Numbered from the stretch's first letter, positions 35,913-47,858 are shown. The stretch: 64,000 nucleotides of DNA from Nocardia elegans NBRC 108235 (GCF_001612845.1 NZ_BDBF01000009.1:62001-126000), one strand, 5' to 3'. Notes: a model not told the origin generated them from the letters alone. Program-made: numbers and translations.

Positions 35913-37313
35913 TTAGGTTAGTCGCCTTCGCTGTTGCCGCAACCGGACGCGCACGGTCGCTCGTCCCCGCAGTCCGCGGCGCCGGAGAATCTGCTTCTCG
36001 GCCCGAGCCTTTTCCTGCAGAGCCAGCTTGGCTTCGCGCAGCGCCTCCTTTTCCTGCCGTGCCTTCTCGCGCAGTGCGGCCTTGGCTTCGACCAGTGCCG
36101 ACCGCAATCCCTGCCGCCTTCCGGTGAGCGGGTCGATGCCGGACAGCGGCTCTTCGGTATCGGCCGTCAACGGGCGGGTCAGCAGCGAGAATTTGCGTTC
36201 CGACGACGTCTCCGGGGCGTCGTCGGCGGTGCGGCGCAGGAATCGGTCGGGCAGCGCCAGTTTGTGAATCGTGCGGAACGCCAGCGCATATTGTTTGCCC
36301 AGCGAGCCCGTGGTGTACGGCAGGTCGTATTTGTCGCAGAGTTGGCGGACCTGCTCGGCGATCTCCGGATACCGATTGCTCGGAATGTCCGGAAAGAGGT
36401 GATGCTCGATCTGATAGCACAGATTGCCGCTCATGAACGCCATCGCCGGCCCGGCTTGGAAGTTGGCACTGCCCAGCATCTGCCGCAGATACCATTCCGC
36501 CCGGGTTTCCTCCGCGAACTGCTCCTGGGTGAATTTCTCGGCGCCGTCCGGGAAATGCCCGCAGAAGATCACCGCGTACGCCCACAGATTGCGGATCAGG
36601 TTGGCCGTCGCGTTGGCCTTCAGCGTCGCCTTCCAGCCCGGACCGCTCAGCAGCGGAAAGACCACGAAGTCCTTGGCGACCTGGCGGCCGGCCTTGCGCA
36701 GGAACTGCCGGTTGGGTTCGGACAGCAGTTCGCTGCGCGGAACTCCGGTCTGCAGTTTGTCGATCTTCAGATCGTGCAGGGCGATGCCCCACTCGAAGAG
36801 CGCGGCCAGGATCAGATTCGCCACCGGCTGGGCGAGATTGATCGGCTTCCACTCTTCGTCGCGGGTCATGCGCAGGATGCCGAAGCCCACGTCGTCGTCC
36901 ATGCCGACGATGTTGGTGTAGGTGTGGTGCGAGAAGTTGTGCGCCCGTTTCCACTGCCCGGAGGTGCCGGTCATATCCCACTCCCAGCTGGTGGAGTGGA
37001 TCTCCGGGTCGTTCATCCAGTCCCATTGCCCGTGGCTGATGTTGTGCCCGAGCTCCATATTCTCGATGATCTTGGCCACCGACAACATCGCGGTGCCGGC
37101 GACCCAGGCCCATTTGTTGCGGCCGGCGAACAGGACCGCCCGGCCCGCGGCCTCGAGCGTGCGCTGGGCGCGGATGGTGCGCCGGATGTAGGCGGCGTCA
37201 CGCTCACCCAGCGATTGCTCGACCGTGCGGCGGATGGTGTCGAGTTCCTGCCCCAGTGTGTCGATATCGGCAGCCGTCAGATGCGAATACGCCTTGATGT
37301 CTGTGATGGCCAC
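35913..37313 (-). CDS. Membrane fatty acid desaturase, second copy with charged C-terminal tail
   Basis: A 466-residue paralogue of desaturase 1. The histidine boxes are intact: HNISHGQWDW near residue 90, HNFSHHTYTN near residue 125, YQIEHHLFPD near residue 310. It differs in a C-terminal extension of about 50 residues, a highly charged helix (EAKAALREKARQEKEALREA and following) ending in an Arg-rich stretch, predicted to be a coiled coil or basic amphipathic helix. GTG 37313 is preferred because the frame further upstream lies in a repeat array; GGAGGCA from the last repeat acts as its ribosome binding site. It probably shares the ferredoxin reductase upstream. Confidence 0.9.
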   Translation of the reverse strand: MAITDIKAYSHLTAADIDTLGQELDTIRRTVEQSLGERDAAYIRRTIRAQRTLEAAGRAVLFAGRNKWAWVAGTAMLSVAKIIENMELGHNISHGQWDWMNDPEIHSTSWEWDMTGTSGQWKRAHNFSHHTYTNIVGMDDDVGFGILRMTRDEEWKPINLAQPVANLILAALFEWGIALHDLKIDKLQTGVPRSELLSEPNRQFLRKAGRQVAKDFVVFPLLSGPGWKATLKANATANLIRNLWAYAVIFCGHFPDGAEKFTQEQFAEETRAEWYLRQMLGSANFQAGPAMAFMSGNLCYQIEHHLFPDIPSNRYPEIAEQVRQLCDKYDLPYTTGSLGKQYALAFRTIHKLALPDRFLRRTADDAPETSSERKFSLLTRPLTADTEEPLSGIDPLTGRRQGLRSALVEAKAALREKARQEKEALREAKLALQEKARAEKQILRRRGLRGRATVRVRLRQQRRRLT

Positions 37314-37323
37314 GGTCCTGCAC

Positions 37324-37460
37324 TGCCTCCGCTTCGCTCCGGCGGTTTCGAATGAATGCCTCTGCATCGCGTCGGCGGGCCGGTATCGGATTGCCTCCGC
37401 TGCGCTTTCGATGGACTGCCTCCGCCGCGCTTCGGCGGCATGGGCTCCGCTGCGCTTCGG
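37324..37460. repeat. Degenerate direct repeats in the desaturase 2 leader
   Basis: Five imperfect copies of TGCCTCCGCTGCGCTTCGG at about 37324, 37357, 37392, 37417 and 37444 (25-35 bp apart). On the coding (minus) strand each reads CCGAAGCGCAGCGGAGGCA, so each carries a GGAGG; the last copy supplies the ribosome binding site of desaturase 2. The 245-bp gap holds no gene. Confidence 0.65.
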
Positions 37461-37558
37461 TGGGAGGTCTCGGTCTTGTCCTTTTCAGAGTATCGGTAAC
37501 CGGTGGTGATCGCTCGCGCCGCCGCGGGGCGAACGGGGGAACACCACCGGAACGCGAC

Positions 37559-38743
37559 TCACACGTCCAGGGTGCAGTCGCCGGCCGCGGCCGAGATGCA
37601 GGTCTGGACCTTCTCCCCGGCCTGGTGTTCGGCGCCGTTGCGCAGATCGCGCACATGCCCGTCGGTCAGGGTGACCACGCAGGTCTGGCAGATACCCATC
37701 CGGCAGCCGAACGGCATCTGCACGCCGGCGGCCTCACCGGCTTCGAGCAGGCTGGTAGCGCCGTCGACCTCGGCGGTGCGATCGGTGCGGGCGAAGGTCA
37801 CCGTGCCGCCCTCGCCGACCGCCGAACGTTCCGCCTCGAACCGCTCGACATGCAGCTTGTCGCTGATACCCGCTGCGGCCCAATGCTTCTCGACATCATT
37901 GAGCAGACCCGCCGGACCGCAGGCCCAGGTCTCGCGCTCGCGCCAGTCCGGGAACCGGCTGTCGAGATCGGCCAGATCGAATTTGCCCTGCTCACCGGTG
38001 AGGTGGATGTGCGCGGTGAAGCCGGGATGCTTGTCGTGCAGCGCCCGCAGTTCCGCGCCGAACATGACGTCCTCGGCGGTCCGGGCGGAATGGATGTGCA
38101 CGATGTCGTCCATCGCGTCGCCGTCGGTGCGGTCGGCGGCGCGGCGGTCCATGGTCCGCAGCATGGCCATCACCGGGGTGATGCCGCTGCCCGCGGTGAT
38201 GAACAACACCTTCGCCGGCGGTGGCTCCGGCAGGACGAACCCGCCCTGCGGCGCGGCCAGGCGCACCACCGTGCCCTGCGGCACGCCGTTGACCAGGTGA
38301 CTGGACAGGAAGCCCTCCGGCATCGCCTTCACCGCGATCGAGATCACTCGTTCGGCGCGGTTGTCGCGATGGGTCCAGTCCGGCGGGCAGGTCAGCGAAT
38401 ACGACCGCCAGTGCCAGCGCCCGTCGACCAGGACACCGATGCCGATGTACTGACCGGGGGTGAAGGTGAAATCGAAACCCCAGCCCGGCTTGATCACCAG
38501 GGTCACCGAATCGGCGGTCTCCTTGCGGACCTCGATGATCCGTCCGCGCAGTTCCCGCGCCGACCACAGCGGATTCACCAGATGCAGATAGTCATCGGGC
38601 AGCAGCGGGGTGGTGATGCGGGCAGCCGCGCCGCGCAGTGCGTCCAGGCGCGTCCGCCCGGCCATCTTCGCGTCGGCGACCGGGGCCTCGAGCCATGCCC
38701 GCAGGCCTTGTACCGATTTCGACACCATCGTGCGAATGCTCAT
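37559..38743 (-). CDS. Ferredoxin reductase-like flavoprotein with 2Fe-2S domain (Rv3230c-like)
   Basis: A 394-residue electron-transfer protein. Residues ~60-170 form the FAD domain ([12 protein letters not shown] is the RxYS flavin motif), ~170-300 the NAD(P)H domain ([31 protein letters not shown]), and ~310-394 a plant-type 2Fe-2S ferredoxin with [11 protein letters not shown] and the distal VQTC. It would carry electrons from NADPH to the desaturases downstream, as Rv3230c does for DesA3. The shared 19-bp motif 41 bp upstream of its ATG and before desaturase 1 suggests co-regulation. Confidence 0.92.
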   Translation of the reverse strand: MSIRTMVSKSVQGLRAWLEAPVADAKMAGRTRLDALRGAAARITTPLLPDDYLHLVNPLWSARELRGRIIEVRKETADSVTLVIKPGWGFDFTFTPGQYIGIGVLVDGRWHWRSYSLTCPPDWTHRDNRAERVISIAVKAMPEGFLSSHLVNGVPQGTVVRLAAPQGGFVLPEPPPAKVLFITAGSGITPVMAMLRTMDRRAADRTDGDAMDDIVHIHSARTAEDVMFGAELRALHDKHPGFTAHIHLTGEQGKFDLADLDSRFPDWRERETWACGPAGLLNDVEKHWAAAGISDKLHVERFEAERSAVGEGGTVTFARTDRTAEVDGATSLLEAGEAAGVQMPFGCRMGICQTCVVTLTDGHVRDLRNGAEHQAGEKVQTCISAAAGDCTLDV

Positions 38744-38783
38744 TTCCTGTGATCACGCGCCTGCGGCGCACCCTTCGAGCCAA

Positions 38784-38802
38784 GGTTACGGCATCGTAGG
38801 TT
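38784..38802. promoter_or_regulatory. 19-bp desaturase motif, copy 2
   Basis: GGTTACGG-CAT-CGTAGGTT between the ferredoxin reductase and the DUF6912 gene, on the promoter side of the reductase. Confidence 0.6.
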
Positions 38803-38812
38803 AGCGGGCGGA

Positions 38813-39421
38813 TCAGAGGAGGTCGAGCAGGAACGGCAACTCCTGTGCCGCGTACCAAGCCAGCTGGTGATCCTCCGCGTCGCCCAGCACGAATTCCGCG
38901 TCCGGATCGCCCAGATCGGCCGCGTCGATGACGTCGACGGCCTTCGCGACCTGCGGCTCGGCCTCGGCCAGATCGACGTGCACCGAGGCGATGCGCTTGT
39001 AGGTGATCGGCCCGGACAGCCGGACCACCGCATCGTCGAGATCCGGGCGCAGGGTCGTGCCCGTCACATCGGCGGCGATCACGGCACGGCGGTAGACGGG
39101 GGCCGAATACGACGATCCGGCGTCTTCGGCGGCGTCCGGATCGGTTACGTCCTCCGGTTCGGCATCGCCGTCGTCGGCGTGCAGCAGGGCGGATTCGCGT
39201 TCCTCGGCGAGCAGTCGCAGCGATGCGCGCGCCGCCTCGCCCATCGCCACCTCGGCCAGTTCCTCGTCGTCGCCGGAGGCGTAGGCCTCGCGCAACGCGG
39301 GGGTGACCGCGAAGGCGGTGTCGTTCACCGCGCGAATTTCACGCTGCGCCACCAACTCTCGGAGCATGGCGATGGTGGCCGGGACATAGACGCGTAGCTT
39401 GCCCTGATCAGACGCAGGCAC
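38813..39421 (-). CDS. DUF6912-like conserved actinobacterial protein
   Basis: A 202-residue protein of unknown function. The conserved start is LRVYVPATIAMLRELV, followed by FAVTPALREAYASGDDEELAEVAM and, after an acidic variable linker (EPEDVTDPDAAEDAG), YRRAVIAADV and a C-terminal AWYAAQELPFLLDLL. I recall the orthologue as Rv3231c. GTG 39421 is chosen because GGAGGAG sits 8 nt upstream; it then overlaps the end of the WS/DGAT gene by 14 bp, implying one transcript. No catalytic motif is visible. Confidence 0.75.
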   Translation of the reverse strand: MPASDQGKLRVYVPATIAMLRELVAQREIRAVNDTAFAVTPALREAYASGDDEELAEVAMGEAARASLRLLAEERESALLHADDGDAEPEDVTDPDAAEDAGSSYSAPVYRRAVIAADVTGTTLRPDLDDAVVRLSGPITYKRIASVHVDLAEAEPQVAKAVDVIDAADLGDPDAEFVLGDAEDHQLAWYAAQELPFLLDLL

Positions 39422-40826
39422 CGAGCATCTCCTCCATGGATTCGCGCACCGCCGCCGCCAGTACGGCGATATCGGCCATCGCCTCGCGGTCGGCATTGAG
39501 ACCGTAGAACACACGTCCGTCGTAGGACGTGATTCCGATGCTCGACGCCTGATTGCGCAGCAACGGCGATACCGGATACATCTCCAGCATCCGTGCGCCG
39601 CCGATATACATCGGCCGCTGCGGACCCGGGGCGTTGGTGATCACCAAGTTGAATGTGTGTTCTGCGAACGTACTCGCCGCCCGCACACTCATCGCGTGCA
39701 GGCTGGCCGGGGCGAAGCCGGCCATGTGAACCAGGGTGCGCGCCCGCACGCCACGCCGATGCCGGGAATTCTCGGCCGTGGCATGCGAGATGTGCGACAG
39801 CCGCATCACCGGATTCTGCTCTCCCACCGGCAGATCGATCAGGAACGAGGAGACCTCGCTGGCCGGGCGCGCGTCGTCGGATGGCCCGTCGACGTAGACC
39901 GACATCGGTACCACCGCGCGCAGCACCGCCGATCCGACCAGTACCTCACCGCGCGATTGCAGGAATATCCGCAGCGCGCCGGTCACCACGGCCAGGATGG
40001 CGTCGTTGATGGAGCAGCCGAAATGTCTTCGAATGCGGCGATAGTCCTCGAGGTCGGTCCGTGCGATGTCGAACCGGCGGCACCGCGAGATCGAGGTGTT
40101 GAAGGGGCTGTCGGGCGCCGTCCGCCCGGCCGCGCGCACGCGGTCGACCGCGGCGTCGACCGCCTTGCCCGCGGCCGCCAGCACCGCCGACGCGTTGGCG
40201 CCGGCATCGCGGACGACTTCCCATGCCGTCGCGGGCTGGGTCGCTATTTCGGCCAGTGACATGCCCAGCAGTTCCATGTCGCCGGGTTCGCGGTGGGCGA
40301 CCCAGGTATCGGGTGCGACCACCCGCGGCGAGGGCCCCGAGTCCAGGATGACGTGGCCGATCTCGAGCGCGGTCTCACCGTCCACGAGCGCCGAATGGGT
40401 TTTGGTGAAGATCGCGCAGCGGTCGTCGGACAGGCCTTCGATCAGATACATCTCCCACAGCGGCCGGCTCGGGTCGAGCGGTCGCGACGACAGCCGCCCG
40501 ACCAGTTCATAGAGCTGCTCGTCGGAGCCCGGAGCCGGCAGCGCCGATCGCCGCACGTGATAGGTGAGGTCGAAGCGGCTGTCCTCGACCCAGACCGGGC
40601 GCCCCACCTTGAACGGGACCTCGCGGACCTTGCGGCGGTAGCGCGGCACCATCGACAACCGGCTGTCGACCAGGTCCAGCAGCGTCTGGTAGTCCACGCA
40701 CGGCGATCCGTCGCCGGGGTCCTCGGGGGCGACGCGCACGATCGCGAGAGAGCCGATGTGCATGGGATTGCTGCTCGACTCGAGCCGGAAGAACGACGCG
40801 TCCTGCGGCGTCAGTCTCGTGATCAC
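39408..40826 (-). CDS. WS/DGAT-type acyltransferase with degenerate catalytic motif
   Basis: A 472-residue protein of the wax ester synthase/acyl-CoA:diacylglycerol acyltransferase family, in the position of tgs3 (Rv3233c-Rv3234c) in mycobacteria. The fold markers are present: LTPQDASFFRLES near the N-terminus, NDAILAVVTGALR (the ND motif) and the C-terminal GPQRPMYIGGARMLEMYP. The active-site HHxxxDG motif, however, reads H-S-ALVDG at residues 144-150, so the second, catalytic His is Ser145 (codon 40394-40392). Activity as a wax/TAG synthase is doubtful. GTG 40826 is chosen with GGAGAGGAG upstream. It overlaps the DUF6912 gene and lies near desaturases, a lipid-metabolism context. Confidence 0.85.
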   Translation of the reverse strand: MITRLTPQDASFFRLESSSNPMHIGSLAIVRVAPEDPGDGSPCVDYQTLLDLVDSRLSMVPRYRRKVREVPFKVGRPVWVEDSRFDLTYHVRRSALPAPGSDEQLYELVGRLSSRPLDPSRPLWEMYLIEGLSDDRCAIFTKTHSALVDGETALEIGHVILDSGPSPRVVAPDTWVAHREPGDMELLGMSLAEIATQPATAWEVVRDAGANASAVLAAAGKAVDAAVDRVRAAGRTAPDSPFNTSISRCRRFDIARTDLEDYRRIRRHFGCSINDAILAVVTGALRIFLQSRGEVLVGSAVLRAVVPMSVYVDGPSDDARPASEVSSFLIDLPVGEQNPVMRLSHISHATAENSRHRRGVRARTLVHMAGFAPASLHAMSVRAASTFAEHTFNLVITNAPGPQRPMYIGGARMLEMYPVSPLLRNQASSIGITSYDGRVFYGLNADREAMADIAVLAAAVRESMEEMLGACV

Positions 40827-40997
40827 GCTGTCCGAGCTCCTCTCCGTTGCCGCTCTCCATTGTGGAGTGACACAAACCTTCCGCGCGTGACTGTGTGGGA
40901 CTTGTCGCGTCGGCGTCGGAATTCCGCCGTCGTCGACGCCGCGCATGGCATGCTGGTTCGATCCGTGCCCAAGCATGCCGACCAGGGGGAGTGTCGA

Positions 40998-41558
40998 ATG
41001 CTCGAGTCTTCTGCAAGCCCGGTATACACCCGTCGCGCCCGCCGCGCGCCGGTATTCGAACCGCCGTTGGATCCGAGGAGTTCCGGTGATCCGACTGCGG
41101 GAAAGTCGCTCGATCGGGGGACGGCCGCGCACGTTGGGCCGCGCCTGCGGACCCCGCGCCGGTCCGCGCACGACGGCCGCTCGCCGGGCTCCGGCGCGGG
41201 TGTACCGGTGTCGTCCGAAATGCGCGGCGGCAACGAATTCGGTACGGCCGCAGCGCAGTTCGCGGAGCGGTCGCTGCGGCTGGTGCTCGAGGTCATCGAC
41301 GGGCGGCGTCCGCTCGGGCAGTTGCGCCCGGTGGTGGAGCCGACCGTGCTGGCCGCAGTCGAAACGCTCGCCCGCACCGCCGCCGCGGAGCGTCGCCTCG
41401 GTACCGCGGTGCTCGTCACGGTGAAGCTCGCCGAGGTCACCGCGAGTGCTGCGGAGGTGTGCGGCGGATACGAGCGGGGGCAGCGCCGTTTCGCCGTCGC
41501 CGCGCGGCTGGTGCTGCGCCGCGGGCGGTGGCGGATGAGTGCCCTGCGCATGCGGTGA
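40998..41558 (+). CDS. Rv3235-family conserved hypothetical protein
   Basis: A 186-residue protein. Residues 1-75 are Arg/Pro/Ser-rich and probably disordered; residues ~80-186 are conserved-looking (FAERSLRLVLEVIDGRRPLG, LRPVVEPTVLAAVETLART, and VCGGYERGQRRFAVAARLVL). It matches the Rv3235 family by its place immediately before secA1 and the DGRRPLGQLRPVV signature. Function is unknown, although the linkage to SecA is conserved. ATG 40998 has AGGGGGAG 6 nt upstream. The divergent gene is the WS/DGAT-like protein. Confidence 0.8.
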   Translation: MLESSASPVYTRRARRAPVFEPPLDPRSSGDPTAGKSLDRGTAAHVGPRLRTPRRSAHDGRSPGSGAGVPVSSEMRGGNEFGTAAAQFAERSLRLVLEVIDGRRPLGQLRPVVEPTVLAAVETLARTAAAERRLGTAVLVTVKLAEVTASAAEVCGGYERGQRRFAVAARLVLRRGRWRMSALRMR

Positions 41559-41810
41559 TCGCGGGCGCGTGTCGTGCCGAAGTGTGATCGATCACTGCCG
41601 GGCCCCGATGGGCCCCCGCTGTCCGTGGATGTTCTGACGCGGCGGCGCCTACGATGGAGGCCGCATTACCATGGACGATGCCGCTTATCCGCGCGCCGGG
41701 AATTTCGCCCATACGATGTGGCGGGGGCTTCGGTATGTCGCGAGTAGTGCGGTGTGCCGAAGATGTAGCACTGCAAGACGACAACATCGACCAGAGGACT
41801 GACGAGACCC

Positions 41811-44648
<2,838 letters not shown>

Positions 44649-44678
44649 TTCCGGCGAACGATACCCGGCGCGAAGCCG

Positions 44679-45086
44679 CTACGCGGTTTCGGTGTGCTGG
44701 TCGTAGCGTTCGCGGGCGGCGTGGACGTGGTCCATGTTCTGCTCGGCCCAGTCTTTGACGGCGCGCATCACCGGTAGCAGTGAGCGGCCGAGTGGGGTGA
44801 GCTCGTAGTCGACGCGAACCGGGACCGCGGGGGTGACGGTGCGGGAGACCAGGCCGTCGCGTTCGAGGTTGCGCAGGGTTTGGGTGAGCATCTTCTGGCT
44901 GATGCTGGCGAGGCGGCGTTGCAGGTCACTGTAGCGCTGGGGGCCGTCAGCGAGGGCATTGACGGCAAGGCTCACCCATTTGTCGGCGATGCGGTCGAGT
45001 AATTGGCGCGCGGGGCATTGCGCCAGGTACGCGTCGTATTCGACGCCGGCCTGGGCGCGGCGTTGGGCGGCGGTTCGGGTGGCCAC
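44679..45086 (-). CDS. HxlR-family winged-helix regulator
   Basis: A 135-residue MarR-like HxlR protein. [23 protein letters not shown] is the HxlR signature, followed by the recognition helix [20 protein letters not shown] and a wing around [20 protein letters not shown] 45086 is favoured by GAGGAGAG a few bases upstream; a longer frame starts at 45224 inside the divergent promoter. A perfect 25-bp inverted repeat lies 44 bp upstream, between this gene and the divergent quinone-oxidoreductase-like gene, so it is probably a local repressor or activator of that gene. The Cys in ARQLLD-flanking AQCPARQ may sense electrophiles. Confidence 0.87.
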   Translation of the reverse strand: MATRTAAQRRAQAGVEYDAYLAQCPARQLLDRIADKWVSLAVNALADGPQRYSDLQRRLASISQKMLTQTLRNLERDGLVSRTVTPAVPVRVDYELTPLGRSLLPVMRAVKDWAEQNMDHVHAARERYDQHTETA

Positions 45087-45129
45087 GGCTCTCCTCGGAG
45101 TGGGATACGCACCTTCGAGTGCGTACTTC

Positions 45130-45154
45130 CTTATGGAGAGTAGCTCTCCATAAG
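45130..45154. promoter_or_regulatory. 25-bp perfect inverted repeat (HxlR operator candidate)
   Basis: Arms CTTATGGAGAG and CTCTCCATAAG around TAG, 9 bp before the start of the divergent oxidoreductase gene and 44 bp before hxlR. Confidence 0.75.
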
Positions 45155-45163
45155 TTGAGCAGC

Positions 45164-46108
45164 ATGACTTCTCGACACAGCATGCGGGCAGTGGTCGTTC
45201 GCCGCGTGGGCGGCCCGGAGGCACTCGAGGTGGTGCGGGTGGCGATTCCCGAACCCGGGCCGCGCCAGGTGCGGATCCGGGTGGAGGCGGCGGCCGTCAA
45301 TCCGGTGGATATCGCGACCCGCAGCGGCGCCCTCATCGAGGCGGGACTGATGGCGCCGCGCGAAATCATCGGAATCGGCTGGGACGCCGCGGGAATCGTC
45401 GACCGCGTCGGGCCGGAGGTGACGACATTCGCGGCGGGACAACGCGTTGTGGGCTTACGTGATCTGCTCGACCGGTCGCTGGGTGCGTATGCCGAGTATC
45501 TGGTGCTCGATACCGATGCGGTCGCGCCGGCACCGCCGGGTGTCGATGCGACGGAAGCGGCCACCCTGCCGCTGAATGCGCTGACCGCACATCAGGCGCT
45601 CGCGCTGCTCGACCTTCGCGCCGGTGACAGCCTGCTGGTGACGGGTGCGGCCGGAGCGGTGGGCGGCTTCGCGGTCGAACTGGGCGTGCGTGCCGGATTG
45701 CGGGTGGTCGCGCAGGTCGCCGATGAGGATGTGGCGTTCGTTCGCGGACTCGGCGCCGAAGCGACCGTGTCTCGCGCGAGCGCCGACCTCGCCGGGGAGA
45801 TACGGGCGCTGGTTCCGGGCGGTGTCGACGGCGCACTGGACGGCGCTGGCCTGGGGGTTCGCGCGGCGGCCGCCGTCCGCAACGGTGGCGCCTACGCTGG
45901 GGTGGCCGGTGGACAGCCCCCTCTTCCGTTGCGCGGCATGAGGATTCACCAGGAGTGGATCCGGGCAGACGGAACCGCGCTCGCCGAACTCGCGGCGCTC
46001 GGTCTGGGCTTGCGGGTCGCCGACGTCCTTCCGCTCGAACGCGCGGCCGAAGCGCATGAGCGGTTGTCCGCCGGTGGATTGCGTGGGCGGCTGGTGCTGA
46101 CGCCGTAG
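45164..46108 (+). CDS. Zinc-type alcohol dehydrogenase/quinone oxidoreductase-like protein
   Basis: A 314-residue medium-chain dehydrogenase. [20 protein letters not shown] begins the catalytic domain ([20 protein letters not shown]); the NADPH-binding Rossmann fold is [22 protein letters not shown] near residue 165. The zinc-ligand cysteines of true alcohol dehydrogenases are absent, which favours an NADPH:quinone reductase or enoyl-thioester reductase role in clearing electrophiles. It starts at ATG 45164 or 45182, 9-27 bp after a 25-bp palindrome, so it is probably regulated by the divergent HxlR protein. Confidence 0.87.
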   Translation: MTSRHSMRAVVVRRVGGPEALEVVRVAIPEPGPRQVRIRVEAAAVNPVDIATRSGALIEAGLMAPREIIGIGWDAAGIVDRVGPEVTTFAAGQRVVGLRDLLDRSLGAYAEYLVLDTDAVAPAPPGVDATEAATLPLNALTAHQALALLDLRAGDSLLVTGAAGAVGGFAVELGVRAGLRVVAQVADEDVAFVRGLGAEATVSRASADLAGEIRALVPGGVDGALDGAGLGVRAAAAVRNGGAYAGVAGGQPPLPLRGMRIHQEWIRADGTALAELAALGLGLRVADVLPLERAAEAHERLSAGGLRGRLVLTP

Positions 46109-46319
46109 TCAACCGCTGGTTATGTGTTCCGTCAGCATGCCGCGGCGATCAGGGCTGTGACTTCTCAACAGCGGGAACGAGCAGGGGGCGAACGGCTAAC
46201 CCGGGGCATACGGTCGGCTTCGTCGAAGGCCGACACGACCGACCAGGAGCTGCCGATGTGCTCGAAGTCGCAATTCTCGCCGCACCGCGTCACCGAGACG
46301 GCCGCGATGGCTGCCTCCG

Positions 46320-46874
46320 GTGCGTTATCCCCCTCCGCGCGCGGAGGCGGTGCTCGCGATGACCGGTGAGGTCCCGGGGCCCGAGGGCACCCGGGTGGCC
46401 ACCGTGTCGCCGTTGCTGGTGCTCGAGCGCGGCGGTGCCGACGTTGTCGGGGGTCTTCCCACCGCCGAGATGCTGCTGCGAACGGTGCGTGATTCGCGCC
46501 CCGCCGCGCATCACCTGGACCCGCTCGCGCGGCACCTCGCGGAACTGCACACCGGTACCGCCCAATCGCACGATGCCGACTATCGCCGCGCGGCCGAGGC
46601 GTCGCGCCGCGAGACCGTGCGCGCGATCGATCGATGGATCGAAGCCCATGTCCCGCAGCATCGGCACGGCACCGCGATCCATACCGAAACCGTCGGTTCG
46701 GTGATCGATCGGCTCATGGCGGCGTACGCACGGGCCGCGCACCTGCTGGAGACCACCACCGACGATCTGGCAGTGCACGCTGCGTGGTTTCGGGTGGCCG
46801 AACTGGTCAACGGCTACGACGATCTGATCGCGGCGATCACGCACGGCGAGCGCCGGCTGCCGACGTCGGCGTAG
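46320..46874 (+). CDS. DUF4254-like protein
   Basis: A 184-residue helical protein resembling actinobacterial DUF4254 members, of unknown function. The recognisable part is LDPLARHLAELHTGTAQSHD then ASRRETVRAIDRWIEAHVP and the C-terminal AYARAAHLLETTTDDLAVHA with VAELVNGYDDLIAAITHGER. The start is uncertain: GTG 46320 or ATG 46359, the latter giving 171 residues. It stands alone between the oxidoreductase and a convergent methyltransferase. The 211-bp gap before it contains no other gene I can support. Confidence 0.6.
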   Translation: MRYPPPRAEAVLAMTGEVPGPEGTRVATVSPLLVLERGGADVVGGLPTAEMLLRTVRDSRPAAHHLDPLARHLAELHTGTAQSHDADYRRAAEASRRETVRAIDRWIEAHVPQHRHGTAIHTETVGSVIDRLMAAYARAAHLLETTTDDLAVHAAWFRVAELVNGYDDLIAAITHGERRLPTSA

Positions 46875-46946
46875 ACGCGGCCGGGTCGCGCACAGCCGGG
46901 CGGTTCCGTCGAATATCCGGCAGACTGCGGCGACACGGACCGGTGA

Positions 46947-47777
46947 TCACGCCCGCCGGCCGGTGACCAGGAGGTATTCCCAGCGCATCCGCCCGCCGCC
47001 GAGATCGTGGCGAGCGGCCAGGTCGGCGAGGGCGCGGTCCAGCTCGGCGATGCGGTCCGGGTCGCCCGCCAAGGACCGGTAGACAGCGACCGTGGGACCG
47101 TAGTTGGCCTTGAAGAAGTCGCGGAACCGGCCACCGTCGGCGAAACACTCCACCGTCGCGAATTCGCGCTGTATCCGCAGATCGGTGACGTGGTCGCCGA
47201 ACAGGTCCCGGAGATGGTCGGCGGTGCCCCAGAGCAGCGGCGATTGCGCTCCGGGCGGCGGTGGCGGTGCGAACTGCTTGGCGATGGAGAACATTTCGCC
47301 GATGAATCCTTCCGGCGTCCAGTTGATCAGCCCGATCGTCGCATTCGGCGCGGTCACTCGGAGCAGTTCGCCGGCGGCCGCCCGATGCGACGGGGCGAAC
47401 ATGATGCCCACACAGGACATGGCGACATCGAATCGGCCGTCGGCGTACGGCAGCGCCTGGGCGTCGGCGGCCTCCCAGGTGAGATGGACACCGCGGGCGG
47501 CGGCCGCGGCCCGGCCCGCCTCGAACATTTCCGGCGTCAGGTCACTGGCGATGACGTCCGCGCCGGCTTCGGCCGCCGGAATGGCCGCATTTCCCGCTCC
47601 GGCGGCGATATCGAGCACGCGCAGGCCGGGACGAATATCGCAGGCTCGGACCAGGCGCCGGCCCAGGCCGGGTATCACAGTGTCCGCGACGCGAGGGTAG
47701 TCGCCGAGAGCCCAGAGGGCGTGGGTGCGTTCGGTGATGTCGGGGGATGGTTGCTGGGTGTGATGGATAGCTGTCAT
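46947..47777 (-). CDS. SAM-dependent methyltransferase (class I)
   Basis: A 276-residue methyltransferase of the UbiE/Methyltransf_25 type. Motif I is RVLDIAAGAGNAAIPAAEAG near residue 55, the acidic cofactor residue follows in DVIASDLTPEMFEAG, and ADAQALPYADGRFDVAMSCV gives motifs II-III. The substrate cannot be deduced. ATG 47777 is preferred over an upstream start at 47822 that would lie in the divergent promoter. A HxlR-family gene is divergent across 81 bp, so it probably controls this gene. Confidence 0.85.
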   Translation of the reverse strand: MTAIHHTQQPSPDITERTHALWALGDYPRVADTVIPGLGRRLVRACDIRPGLRVLDIAAGAGNAAIPAAEAGADVIASDLTPEMFEAGRAAAAARGVHLTWEAADAQALPYADGRFDVAMSCVGIMFAPSHRAAAGELLRVTAPNATIGLINWTPEGFIGEMFSIAKQFAPPPPPGAQSPLLWGTADHLRDLFGDHVTDLRIQREFATVECFADGGRFRDFFKANYGPTVAVYRSLAGDPDRIAELDRALADLAARHDLGGGRMRWEYLLVTGRRA

Positions 47778-47858
47778 ACCGCAAGCATCCGGCGGCGGGG
47801 GCGGCCCCGGCCAGTTCAACATCTGTACCCGGCGCGCGCCGAGTGGTCTACTGGTTGT

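Noticed and set aside
40855..40867. CTCCA-TTG-TGGAG inverted repeat before the WS/DGAT gene
   Set aside because: With 5-bp arms it is too short to stand out in this GC-rich DNA and no second copy is seen.
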